DNA of 13,593 nucleotides from Actinomycetota bacterium (lineage in GTDB: Bacteria; Actinomycetota; Actinomycetes; Nanopelagicales; Nanopelagicaceae): NCBI GenBank assembly GCA_009702205.1, contig WLIM01000011.1, forward strand, positions 1 to 13,593, given 5' to 3'. The translations under genes and the position numbers were made by a program. Shown here one piece after another: positions 1-6,839 of the stretch; the first letter of the stretch is position 1, and every line of letters begins with the position of its first letter. The notes under the pieces were generated by a model that searched no databases, was not told the origin of the DNA, and worked only from the letters and a program-made list of their open reading frames with translations.

Positions 1-1
1 A

Positions 2-208
2 TCTAAGCAAGCAGCTGCAACAGTTGAAACTGTTTTCAAGGGTCAAGCACTTCGAGGAATGCTTCTAAATGCATATGCCTTTGGAATGCTAGGAGATATT
101 GCAATCGTCGCAAGCTATGTAACTTTCGCCGGCGGCATACTCTTCTTAATCCTTGCGCTACTTGGTTTTGCTCATCTTCGTAGAGTAGATACTGATTCAG
201 TTATCTAA
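2..208 (+). CDS. C-terminal fragment of a polytopic membrane protein, probably an MFS transporter
   Basis: Only the last 68 codons are in the window; the frame opens at base 2 and stops with TAA at 206-208. The visible part has an amphipathic start (AAATVETVFKGQALRGMLL), a hydrophobic stretch around GMLGDIAIVASYV, then a clear membrane helix (GGILFLILALLGF) followed by a positively charged cytoplasmic end (AHLRRVDTDSVI). A loop, a last long helix and a short charged tail resemble the C-terminus of major facilitator superfamily exporters, but no MFS signature motif falls in the fragment. The family call is therefore inference, and another multi-helix permease is possible. It is co-directional with the following lysE-like gene but separated from it by a strong terminator hairpin, so the two are probably separate transcripts. 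Confidence 0.6.
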   Translation, partial: SKQAAATVETVFKGQALRGMLLNAYAFGMLGDIAIVASYVTFAGGILFLILALLGFAHLRRVDTDSVI

Positions 209-233
209 TCCTGACTAAAGATCCAAACAGAGA

Positions 234-251
234 CCTCATCTCTCCGTGAGG
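234..251 (+). repeat. Small inverted repeat upstream of the terminator
   Basis: CCTCA (234-238) can pair with TGAGG (247-251) around an 8-nt loop. This gives a short hairpin directly abutting the larger terminator stem that begins at 252. It may be a minor stabilising or pausing element in the 3' end of the upstream transcript. A 5-bp stem alone is weak evidence. Confidence 0.3.
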
Positions 252-289
252 AAAGGCCCCGGACTCGAAAGAGAACGGGGCCTTTTAGA
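252..289 (+). terminator. Strong rho-independent-type terminator after the upstream membrane gene
   Basis: AAAGGCCCCG (252-261) pairs perfectly with CGGGGCCTTT (276-285). Inside it, CTC (264-266) pairs with GAG (271-273) across a GAAA tetraloop, so the hairpin is compound and very stable. The right arm runs into TTTT (283-286). The left arm starts with AAA, so it could also work leftwards. It lies 43 bases after the stop codon of the upstream gene and ends about 15 bases before the lysE -10 element. It is the only convincing intrinsic terminator in the window. Confidence 0.8.
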
Positions 290-302
290 TTCTCGCTTTC
301 GA

Positions 303-308
303 TAGGCT
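303..308 (+). promoter_or_regulatory. -10 element of a leaderless lysE promoter
   Basis: TAGGCT is followed by 7 nt and then ATG at 316. This puts the expected transcription start at or within a base of the start codon. No Shine-Dalgarno sequence is obvious. No good -35 box is visible; that region overlaps the terminator stem. Confidence 0.55.
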
Positions 309-315
309 CCCGCTC

Positions 316-972
316 ATGAATTCGTTAATCGTAATTCCCTCACGTCTCTGGGAATATTGCATTGCGGCAGTGATAATTATTTTGGCTCCAGGTCCATCTG
401 TTCTCTTTGTAATTGCAAGAGCAATCGCCTGGGGTCGCGCAACTGCAGTTGCAACTGTTGCTGGAAATGTTATGGGAGCGTTCTCACTCTCCGTTGTTGT
501 AGCAGTAGGTCTTGGCCCAATTCTGCAACGATCAGATTTAGCGTTTACCAGCGTTCAGGTTTTAGGCGGCGCTTACTTGATCTATCTTGGAATTTCAGCA
601 ATCAGACATAGCCAAATCCACGCGAATGACATGACAAATCAAGGTGATATCCGGCCTTCTAAGTGGAAATCTATGCGAGAAGGATTTTGGGTTGGCGCAC
701 TTAATCCAAAAGGAATTGTATTTTTTGCAGCGATTCTCCCCCAATTCGTTGATCGTAAATCGGGAAACATAACCTCCCAATTAATTTTGATGGGTGCAAT
801 CTTTGCAATCATTGCCTTCTTTTCAGATGGTGGTTGGGGAATTCTCGCTGGCACCATTCGAAATTGGTTAGCTACAGAGATGCGTCGCTTAGTTCGAATG
901 CGTATGACTGGCGGAACTGTGATGATTGTTTTGGGAATTTTCACCCTCGTATCAGCGATTCGTGGCCGATAA
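316..972 (+). CDS. LysE/RhtB-family amino-acid exporter
   Basis: This 218-residue integral membrane protein belongs to the LysE/RhtB superfamily, whose members export amino acids or related metabolites across the cytoplasmic membrane. The family N-terminal signature is present as APGPS at residues 24-28 within the first helix. It is followed by a second helix region around 42-66, GGAYLIYLG at 84-92, the family's NPKG at 130-133 and LPQFV at 141-145, and two C-terminal hydrophobic segments (about 155-180 and 199-214). Length is normal for the family. The ATG at 316 is supported by a TAGGCT element 7 nt upstream. The substrate cannot be read from sequence. The nuclease-fold gene starts 41 bases after the stop with its own ribosome binding site, so the two may be co-transcribed. 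Confidence 0.9.
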   Translation: MNSLIVIPSRLWEYCIAAVIIILAPGPSVLFVIARAIAWGRATAVATVAGNVMGAFSLSVVVAVGLGPILQRSDLAFTSVQVLGGAYLIYLGISAIRHSQIHANDMTNQGDIRPSKWKSMREGFWVGALNPKGIVFFAAILPQFVDRKSGNITSQLILMGAIFAIIAFFSDGGWGILAGTIRNWLATEMRRLVRMRMTGGTVMIVLGIFTLVSAIRGR

Positions 973-1003
973 GTAATGCAATGTCAGTGCGATAGCGCAG
1001 AAT

Positions 1004-1008
1004 AAGGA
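1004..1008 (+). promoter_or_regulatory. Shine-Dalgarno site of the PD-(D/E)XK gene
   Basis: AAGGA lies 5 nt before ATG 1014. This is the clearest ribosome binding site in the window. It contrasts with the upstream-less starts elsewhere and suggests that this gene is translated from a longer transcript that includes lysE. Confidence 0.6.
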
Positions 1009-1013
1009 CTCAT

Positions 1014-1706
1014 ATGGAACCTATAACTTTACGAGAAGGCGCCCGCGCATTTATCAGTCCAAGTGACTTAACTTTCGGCTGGGATAACTGTCACCGCTGT
1101 TTATGGCTTTACTACAACCACCAAGTTAAAGCTCCGATGTTTATGCCACTTGTTGGCGATTTGGCCGAAATGCAAGAACAGTCCTGTATTGGTAAGACCG
1201 CTTCCGATTTAAATGCAAATATGCCTGAGGGCAAAGTTTTTAAGCACGCAGGCTGGGTAGTTTCGAAACCTATTGAAGTTGAAGGCGTTGTAACGCCATT
1301 TGCAGTCCGCGGAAAATATGACTTATTGATGGAACATCCAGATGGAACTTTTGGAATCGTTGATTGTAAATTCCAAGCAAACCCAAGTGATAAATCAAAG
1401 TTTTATGCAGTTCAACTTGAAGCATATGCCTTCGCTCTTGAAAACCCTGCTAAAGATGCACCTATTAAAGTTTCAACTGCAGGGCTTCTAGTTTGGTCAC
1501 CCGTAAAAGTTCGCGGAAACTCTTCTGGAAATTTTGGTCTTGAACTCTCATGCAATTGGTTTCCAACCCCGCGCAGTCCAGAACTAATTGCTTCTAGGCT
1601 TTCAGATTTCATAAAAATGATTACCGGCCCAGTTCCACCGGCTAAATCAAATTGCGAGCAATGCAAATACATCGATACAAGAAGCGAGATTTTGAAAGGC
1701 GTTTAG
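1014..1706 (+). CDS. PD-(D/E)XK nuclease-superfamily protein with two CxxC pairs (RecB/Cas4-like)
   Basis: This 230-residue protein has the core of the PD-(D/E)XK nuclease fold. D103 lies in GKYDLL, D117 and K119 in IVDCKF, and QLEAY at 134-138 is the QxxxY motif typical of RecB-like and Cas4-like nucleases. Two cysteine pairs flank the core: CHRC at 26-29 and CEQC at 214-217. In Cas4 and AddB proteins, N- and C-terminal cysteines around this fold bind a 4Fe-4S cluster. The 2+2 spacing here differs from the usual 1+3, so the metal could be iron-sulfur or zinc. A DNA exonuclease or repair role is inferred. There is no CRISPR array or cas gene nearby. Its TAG overlaps the TAA of the convergent acyltransferase gene by 4 nt. 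Confidence 0.7.
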   Translation: MEPITLREGARAFISPSDLTFGWDNCHRCLWLYYNHQVKAPMFMPLVGDLAEMQEQSCIGKTASDLNANMPEGKVFKHAGWVVSKPIEVEGVVTPFAVRGKYDLLMEHPDGTFGIVDCKFQANPSDKSKFYAVQLEAYAFALENPAKDAPIKVSTAGLLVWSPVKVRGNSSGNFGLELSCNWFPTPRSPELIASRLSDFIKMITGPVPPAKSNCEQCKYIDTRSEILKGV

Positions 1707-2413
1707 CCCTCTTCGTGCTTCTTCTCTTTAGCATCTTCGCGTCGCTTCTTCATAAGAATTATCTTCGCTTCAGATGCATACATATCCACATACTCTTGTC
1801 CAGATAGCTCTTGAATTTTCTCCATAATTTCATCTGTGATCTGGCGCAGAACCTTTAAATCAGAGGTATCACCGCTGTAGTAAAGCGGTTCACCGAAAAT
1901 CATCTCAACGCGTTGCACCTTTGGAACAACTTGGCCGGTAGGTTGAATTTCAGCAGTATTAAACATTGCAACTGGAACTATTGCAGCGCCTGATTCAATT
2001 GCCATGCGCGCAATACCGGTGCGACCTTTATATAACTTTCCATCAGGAGATCTAGTTCCTTCAGGATAAATACCAATGCACGCACCATCTGCCAATAAAT
2101 CTAAGCCGGTTAGAAGCGCAGCTTCACTCCGTCGCCCGCCGGAACGATCGACAGGAACTTGGCCAAGTGCGATGAAAGTAATTTTCTTAATGAAACCCTT
2201 GATGCCAGGTGAGGTGAAATATTCACTCTTAGCCAAGAAGGTAACTTTTCTTGGGACTACCAGCGGCATAAAGATCGAATCACTAAATGAGAGATGGTTG
2301 GAAGCGATAATTACTGGACCTGATTGTGGAACATTTCGAAGCCCCGTCACCTTTGGCCTAAAGAGCAAGGTCAGAATTGGGATGAGGAAGGACTTGAGCG
2401 CTTGGTAAACCAC
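1703..2413 (-). CDS. 1-acyl-sn-glycerol-3-phosphate acyltransferase (PlsC-like)
   Basis: This 236-residue membrane-associated acyltransferase is predicted to transfer an acyl group to lysophosphatidic acid or a related acceptor in phospholipid synthesis. It has the family blocks in order: the catalytic HX4D motif as NHLSFSD (H40, D45), a GQVPVDR block at 84-90, the acceptor-binding EGTR at 118-121, and the hydrophobic IVPVAM at 145-150. A hydrophobic N-terminus (about 8-18) can anchor it. The C-terminal tail is strongly charged (KKRREDAKEKKHEEG-like). The start is GTG at 2413, supported by TAAATT 6 nt upstream. It is divergent from the alpha/beta hydrolase with 45 bases between start codons. 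Its position matches the acyltransferase Rv2182c of the M. tuberculosis pimB'-fadD15 region (from memory). Exact acceptor specificity is not visible. Confidence 0.88.
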   Translation of the reverse strand: MVYQALKSFLIPILTLLFRPKVTGLRNVPQSGPVIIASNHLSFSDSIFMPLVVPRKVTFLAKSEYFTSPGIKGFIKKITFIALGQVPVDRSGGRRSEAALLTGLDLLADGACIGIYPEGTRSPDGKLYKGRTGIARMAIESGAAIVPVAMFNTAEIQPTGQVVPKVQRVEMIFGEPLYYSGDTSDLKVLRQITDEIMEKIQELSGQEYVDMYASEAKIILMKKRREDAKEKKHEEG

Positions 2414-2419
2414 AGGGAT

Positions 2420-2425
2420 AATTTA
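2420..2425 (-). promoter_or_regulatory. -10 element of the PlsC-like gene (leaderless)
   Basis: Read on the minus strand this is TAAATT, 6 nt before the GTG start at 2413. It lies only 16 bp from the -10 candidate of the divergent hydrolase gene, so the two promoters overlap. Confidence 0.55.
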
Positions 2426-2441
2426 GGCCTTATCTGCTTCG

Positions 2442-2447
2442 TATGAC
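2442..2447 (+). promoter_or_regulatory. Candidate -10 element of the alpha/beta hydrolase gene
   Basis: TATGAC lies 11 nt before the GTG at 2459. That is slightly farther than the 6-7 nt seen at the other genes, and the hexamer lacks the final T. It is the weakest of the promoter calls here. A leader of a few bases would result. Confidence 0.35.
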
Positions 2448-2458
2448 ACCATCTGAGC

Positions 2459-3586
2459 GTGAGTAATATCCCAGAAAGTGAACCTTTGCGCCTTTTGGCG
2501 GGAAAAATCGGAATTCTCATGATTCACGGATTTACCGGGTCACCAGCTTCAATAAAACCTTGGGCGATAGCAATGCATGAAAAAGGTTTATCGGTTTTCG
2601 CGCCGACCTTACCTGGCCATGGAACACATTGGAGTGATCTAAATAAAGTTAAATGGGAAGACTGGTATAAAAATATTGAAAACGAATTTCTCGCACTTGC
2701 AAAACATTGCGATCAAGTTTTCATTGCTGGTTTCTCGGTAGGAGGGGCGCTCGCACTTCGACTTTCGCAGATACGCGGCAGTGAAATTGCCGGGACAATT
2801 CTATTAAATGCTTCAATCTACGATGAACGCAAGCGCTTTAAATTAGTTCCGGCGCTATCGCTCTTCTTACCTTCAATTCCTGGTGGTATTGGCGACATAG
2901 CAAAACCGGGCGGGGTAAAGCATGGCTATGAGCGAATTCCGCTGCGTGGATTAAATCAAGTGAAAAAATTGTGGAATATCGTAGAACGGGATTTATATCT
3001 TGTTGACTTGCCGCTAATGGTTGCATATTCAGTCAATGATCACGTTGTGCATCCAGTTTGCAGTGAAACTATAATTGATAATGTTTATTCAAGTGATATT
3101 CGTGAAGTTGTATTTGAAAGATCATTTCATAATGTCGCGCTAGATTATGATGCGCAACTTTTAAACGAAGAGTCGATGGCTTTTATCCTCGATGTTCTTT
3201 CCGGCGAGCTAAGTCGAGGTGAATCAGTATTTGAATCGGATGAGCGTGAATTAATCGATGCTGAATTTGAATCAATTGTTTCTGGGTTATCACTTGATCA
3301 ATCAGCGCCAACAACATATTTAGATGAATTAGATGCGCCTAGATACGACCCCGAAGGTTTTACTCAACCTAATCCAGTTCTTCCAGCTGCGGATCAAGTT
3401 TCAAAATTTGCATTACTGGGGATAGTCGGTGGCGGTTCATACATGCTATTTGAAATGTTTACGGGAATTGATTTGCTTGGGATGGGACCTTGGCCTGGAG
3501 TACTAGGTTTTATCGGAGGAATATCTACGTATATTTGGCGATCAGCTAGAGCAGAAGATGATTTTGGAGATGGCGTAGAACTTTAA
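2459..3586 (+). CDS. Alpha/beta hydrolase (carboxylesterase/monoacylglycerol-lipase type) fused to a C-terminal two-helix membrane tail
   Basis: Residues 1-250 form a serine hydrolase close to Est30-type carboxylesterases. HGFTGSP at 23-29 supplies the oxyanion hole, GFSVG at 91-95 holds nucleophile S93, and the likely acid and base are D194 (SVNDHVV) and H224 (RSFHNVALD). Substrates are probably acyl esters or monoacylglycerols. After about residue 250 comes an acidic linker, a proline-containing stretch (RYDPEGFTQPNP) and two hydrophobic helices (about 317-336 and 345-361) ending in an acidic tail. This tail is not part of the hydrolase family. It resembles a small membrane protein that I recall as a separate Actinobacterial gene. 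The start is GTG 2459; no later start preserves the N-terminal strand. The stop overlaps that of the ROK gene in TTAA. Confidence 0.85.
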   Translation: MSNIPESEPLRLLAGKIGILMIHGFTGSPASIKPWAIAMHEKGLSVFAPTLPGHGTHWSDLNKVKWEDWYKNIENEFLALAKHCDQVFIAGFSVGGALALRLSQIRGSEIAGTILLNASIYDERKRFKLVPALSLFLPSIPGGIGDIAKPGGVKHGYERIPLRGLNQVKKLWNIVERDLYLVDLPLMVAYSVNDHVVHPVCSETIIDNVYSSDIREVVFERSFHNVALDYDAQLLNEESMAFILDVLSGELSRGESVFESDERELIDAEFESIVSGLSLDQSAPTTYLDELDAPRYDPEGFTQPNPVLPAADQVSKFALLGIVGGGSYMLFEMFTGIDLLGMGPWPGVLGFIGGISTYIWRSARAEDDFGDGVEL

Positions 3587-4536
3587 ATTCGCGACAAATC
3601 CGCTGCTCCAACCAATCCTGCATCATTGCCAAGCTTTGCTAAAACTATTTCAGGAACTGGGTGCTTGCCAGAGAAGGGCATCAATCGCTCCATCCCACGA
3701 CGAGCAGGTCCAAGTAATAATTCGCCAGCATCTCCAACGCCACCGCCGATAACAACGATTGCAGGATCGAATAACATCGACAAAGTTGCGATTCCTGCCC
3801 CTAGCCAATCACCTGCGATTTCTAGCGCTGAAATAGCTAGCGGGTCGCCATCTTGGGCCGCTTTAGTTATGTGATTTCCAATCAACGCTTCTGGATTCCC
3901 ACCACACAATGACAGTAAAGCCTTTGCTGCTTCTGGATTTTTAGTGATTGCTTCTCTTGTGCGAATAACCAGGGCAGTCCCAGATGCGTATCTTTCGAAA
4001 CATCCACGAATTCCGCAGCCACAAATTTCACCATCAGGAATTACACGCATGTGGCCAAACTCGGCACCCGTTCCATTTGCACCGCGAAGTAATTGGCCTT
4101 CAACAATTGCAGCGCCACCTATGCCTGTTCCAACTGTCACCATTATTACATTTTCGGCGCCTTTGCCTGCGCCATAAACTCGTTCAGCCCAGGCTGCACT
4201 ATTTGCATCATTTTCGACAATTGCGCTCACATTGCAAATTTCGTGAAGTGCTCTTGAGATATTTACGCCATCCCAATCTTTTATATTTGGAGCTCCAAGC
4301 ATTGTCGATCTGTCAGATGAAACTAGGCCTGCAGCAGAAATTCCAACCGCGCTTGTGTCATGAGTTTTTTGAAGTTCGGTGATTACATGTGCAATGGTTT
4401 GATTTAGCGCGTTGCCACCTTCTAGCGGCGTCTCTTCTCTAAAAGTTCGTAAAATATTTCCAGAAGAATCAACAACTCCACCTAGAACTTTTGTGCCGCC
4501 GACATCAACGCCAATAGCTAGTTGCGAATTTACCAA
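3583..4536 (-). CDS. ROK-family sugar kinase, probably glucokinase
   Basis: This 317-residue cytoplasmic ROK protein is predicted to phosphorylate glucose or a related hexose with ATP. It shows the phosphate-binding DVGGTK at 11-16, catalytic D110 in ENDANSAA, GTGIGG at 136-141, and the substrate and zinc region with E159 and H162 (GAEFGHM). The ROK zinc cysteines C172, C174 and C179 follow in CGCGIRGC. There is no N-terminal DNA-binding domain, so it is a kinase and not a ROK repressor. The start is TTG at 4536; this is the only start giving the normal N-terminus, with GAAGG about 10 nt upstream inside the SRPBCC gene. It follows the SRPBCC gene by 6 bases, so the two form an operon. Actinobacterial glucokinases of this type often sit beside this SRPBCC/acyl-CoA-ligase group. 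Confidence 0.88.
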   Translation of the reverse strand: MVNSQLAIGVDVGGTKVLGGVVDSSGNILRTFREETPLEGGNALNQTIAHVITELQKTHDTSAVGISAAGLVSSDRSTMLGAPNIKDWDGVNISRALHEICNVSAIVENDANSAAWAERVYGAGKGAENVIMVTVGTGIGGAAIVEGQLLRGANGTGAEFGHMRVIPDGEICGCGIRGCFERYASGTALVIRTREAITKNPEAAKALLSLCGGNPEALIGNHITKAAQDGDPLAISALEIAGDWLGAGIATLSMLFDPAIVVIGGGVGDAGELLLGPARRGMERLMPFSGKHPVPEIVLAKLGNDAGLVGAADLSRI

Positions 4537-4542
4537 GTGGAA

Positions 4543-4980
4543 TTAACCTTCAAGTTTGGTTTTCAATTGATTAAGAGCGAGATCAATTGTTGCGCGCTCA
4601 GCTTTTTGACGCATCATTGCAGGTACTGGCATGGACAGTGCAACAGTTAATTCGTATTCAACGGTTGTGGTGTCATCGCCATTGTCTTTCAACTTATATG
4701 CGCCTGTCATTTCAGTTAGTAAATCGGCATCATCCAATGAAAATGTAATTTCGACAGGAGCACTAGACCAGTCATAATCCAAAATAACTCTATCTTTCAT
4801 CACCCCGGCATCGATAGAAATTTTCGCCTTAGTAGCGCGGCCGAGCGAATCTTTCTCAAGTACTTCAACACTTTTAATTGCAGTGGACCAAGATGGATAT
4901 CCTGCTAAATCTGAAAGGGTTTCGGCAACACCATTGATGGGTGCCTCGATTGTGACTGAATTCTTCGAAATATCGCTCAT
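4543..4980 (-). CDS. SRPBCC (START-like, polyketide cyclase/dehydrase) family protein
   Basis: This 145-residue cytoplasmic protein has the length and pattern of the SRPBCC ligand-binding fold. An N-terminal strand (SVTIEAPINGVAETLSDL) leads into a helix and the typical YPSW at 28-31, followed by alternating beta strands (about 35-120) and a long C-terminal helix (about 122-143, QKAERATIDLALNQLKTKL). This fold makes a hydrophobic pocket for lipids or other apolar ligands; no catalytic residues are evident and the ligand is unknown. It corresponds in position to TB16.3/Rv2185c next to fadD15 and pimB' in M. tuberculosis (from memory), hinting at lipid handling. The ATG at 4980 has TAATCT 6 nt upstream. 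It is first gene of an operon with the ROK kinase and is divergent from the acyl-CoA ligase. Confidence 0.85.
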   Translation of the reverse strand: MSDISKNSVTIEAPINGVAETLSDLAGYPSWSTAIKSVEVLEKDSLGRATKAKISIDAGVMKDRVILDYDWSSAPVEITFSLDDADLLTEMTGAYKLKDNGDDTTTVEYELTVALSMPVPAMMRQKAERATIDLALNQLKTKLEG

Positions 4981-4986
4981 GGGAAA

Positions 4987-4992
4987 AGATTA
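4987..4992 (-). promoter_or_regulatory. -10 element of the SRPBCC-ROK operon (leaderless)
   Basis: On the minus strand this reads TAATCT, 6 nt before ATG 4980. No Shine-Dalgarno sequence intervenes. The divergent acyl-CoA ligase promoter is about 50 bp away. Confidence 0.6.
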
Positions 4993-5041
4993 CTCACAAT
5001 TATTCCCCCACGAGGTCTACCAAAAAACGGCATCTCGGCGA

Positions 5042-5047
5042 TAGCGT
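5042..5047 (+). promoter_or_regulatory. -10 element of the acyl-CoA ligase gene (leaderless)
   Basis: TAGCGT lies 7 nt before ATG 5055, with no ribosome binding site between. A -35 box is not evident. Confidence 0.55.
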
Positions 5048-5054
5048 TCGCCTT

Positions 5055-6839
5055 ATGGATCAATACACAGTCCCAGCAATCGTCCCACCTGCCACCTCGG
5101 GCAATCTCTCCGATCTGGTCGCCAATCGCGCTCTTAATGAACCAAATCGCGTCACACTTTCACGCCCACTAGGCGAAGGTTGGCAGAGCGTTACCGCAAA
5201 AGAATTTGATTCCGAAGTTCGCGCAGTTGCGAAAGGATTGATAGCAGCAAGAATTGGTGTGGGAGATCGCATCGCGATCATGGCTAAAACTCGATATGAG
5301 TGGACCGTTTTAGATTTTGCCATTTGGTATGCCGGCGCAGTTTCAGTCCCAATTTACGAAACTTCGAGTAGCGAACAAGTCGAATGGATCCTCTCCGATT
5401 CAGGCGCAGTCGCAATCATTGTCGAAACACCACAGCACCGCGAAGTTGTAAATCCAGTTCTTACATCTGCATGTAAATCGATTTGGACAATTACAGATGG
5501 CGCACTAGATGAAATATCTAACCTAGGAAATAACATCTCAGATTCAGATGTAGAAACTCGTAGGCATGCTCCGACTCCGGAATCTTTAGCAACACTTATC
5601 TATACATCTGGAACAACTGGCAAGCCAAAAGGCGTTCAACTTACGCACGGAAATTTCTTATCCGAATGTGGAAACGTGGTCCAAGGCGCTAGTGATTTGT
5701 TCCTAAAACCAGGTGGATCAACTCTTCTATTTTTACCCGTTGCTCACGTTTTTGGTCGCATGGTCGAGGTTGGTGCAATCACTGCTGGATTACATCTAGC
5801 GCACTGCGGCGATATAACAAGACTTCCTGCAGATCTTGGAACGTTTAAGCCAACATTTGTGCTTGCGGTTCCACGAATCTTTGAAAAAATTTATAACGGC
5901 GCAGAAGCGAGAGCAGATGCAGCAGGTAAGGGCGCTATTTTCCGCAAAGCTGCAGAAGTTGCAATTGCATATAGCGAGGCGCAAGATTCAAAGAAGATGA
6001 ACGTTGGTCTATTACTAAAACACACTATCTTCGACAAACTTGTCTACGCCAAAATTAGAGCAGGCATGGGTGGACGAGTTGAAGCTGCGATTTCAGGAGG
6101 TGCGCCACTTGGCGCAAGACTTGGCCACTTCTATCGTGGTGCTGGCATAAATATTTTAGAAGGTTATGGACTTACTGAAACAACTGCCGGAGCAACTTTG
6201 AATTTAACAACTGCGCAACGAGTTGGATCAGTTGGCCGTCCACTTCCTGGCACAACAGTCAAAATTGCGGAAGATGGCGAAGTATTAATTAAGGGCGCCA
6301 TTGTCATGAATGGATATTGGCAGAATGAAACTGCAAATAGTGAAGTCTTTACCTCTGATGGCTTCTTTAAGAGCGGTGACCTTGGAACGATTGACCACCA
6401 AGGTTTCTTATCTATCGTTGGCCGGAAGAAAGAATTGATTGTTACATCCGGTGGCAAGAATGTTGCACCAGCAGTTCTCGAAGATCGCGTTCGTGCTCAT
6501 CCCCTAGTTAGCCAATGCATGGTAGTCGGAGACAACAAGCCGTTCATCGCGGCTTTGGTAACAATTGACCCAGATGCTATTAAGGGTTGGATTGCAGCAA
6601 ATAAGAAAGATGGCGCAACAATTGCCACACTTGTTAAAGACCCTGACTTAATTGCGGTTATTCAAACTGCAATTGATGAAGCAAATAAGGCGGTAAGTCG
6701 CGCAGAGTCAATTAGAAAGTTCACAATCTTGCCAACAGATTTCACAATTGCGGGCGGACATCTAACTGCGAAGCTTTCAGTCAAGCGACATGTTGTTTCC
6801 AAAGAGTTTCACGAGGATATCGAAGCGCTCTTTTCGTGA
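5055..6839 (+). CDS. Long-chain fatty-acid-CoA ligase (AMP-forming, FadD15-like)
   Basis: This 594-residue ANL-superfamily enzyme is predicted to activate long-chain fatty acids to acyl-AMP and then acyl-CoA, feeding phospholipid and envelope synthesis. Motifs are complete: the phosphate-binding YTSGTTGKPKG at 183-193, the LPVAHVFGR segment at 227-235, SGGAPLG at 347-353, EGYGLTETT at 369-377, SGDLG at 440-444, and the hinge GRKKELIVTSGGKN at 456-469. Near the C-terminus, LTAKLSVKR (570-578) replaces the usual long-chain-ligase form LTPTLKxKR. The catalytic lysine is therefore K573 if aligned with the LTGK of luciferase-type ANL enzymes. Length is normal. Gene order matches fadD15 of M. tuberculosis. 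The stop codon overlaps the start of the LuxR-type gene. Confidence 0.92.
   Translation: MDQYTVPAIVPPATSGNLSDLVANRALNEPNRVTLSRPLGEGWQSVTAKEFDSEVRAVAKGLIAARIGVGDRIAIMAKTRYEWTVLDFAIWYAGAVSVPIYETSSSEQVEWILSDSGAVAIIVETPQHREVVNPVLTSACKSIWTITDGALDEISNLGNNISDSDVETRRHAPTPESLATLIYTSGTTGKPKGVQLTHGNFLSECGNVVQGASDLFLKPGGSTLLFLPVAHVFGRMVEVGAITAGLHLAHCGDITRLPADLGTFKPTFVLAVPRIFEKIYNGAEARADAAGKGAIFRKAAEVAIAYSEAQDSKKMNVGLLLKHTIFDKLVYAKIRAGMGGRVEAAISGGAPLGARLGHFYRGAGINILEGYGLTETTAGATLNLTTAQRVGSVGRPLPGTTVKIAEDGEVLIKGAIVMNGYWQNETANSEVFTSDGFFKSGDLGTIDHQGFLSIVGRKKELIVTSGGKNVAPAVLEDRVRAHPLVSQCMVVGDNKPFIAALVTIDPDAIKGWIAANKKDGATIATLVKDPDLIAVIQTAIDEANKAVSRAESIRKFTILPTDFTIAGGHLTAKLSVKRHVVSKEFHEDIEALFS

Noticed and set aside
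1014..1706. Cas4-like protein taken as a sign of a CRISPR-Cas system
   Set aside because: No direct-repeat array, cas1, cas2 or effector gene in the window; the cysteine pattern is 2+2 and not the usual Cas4 1+3.
3984..4382. 132-codon plus-strand open frame antisense to the ROK kinase gene
   Set aside because: It is leucine/histidine/arginine-rich low-complexity translation opposite a complete, motif-rich kinase; a shadow frame.
3583..4536. ROK protein as a transcriptional repressor (NagC/XylR type)
   Set aside because: No N-terminal helix-turn-helix; the protein starts directly at the DVGGTK kinase motif.
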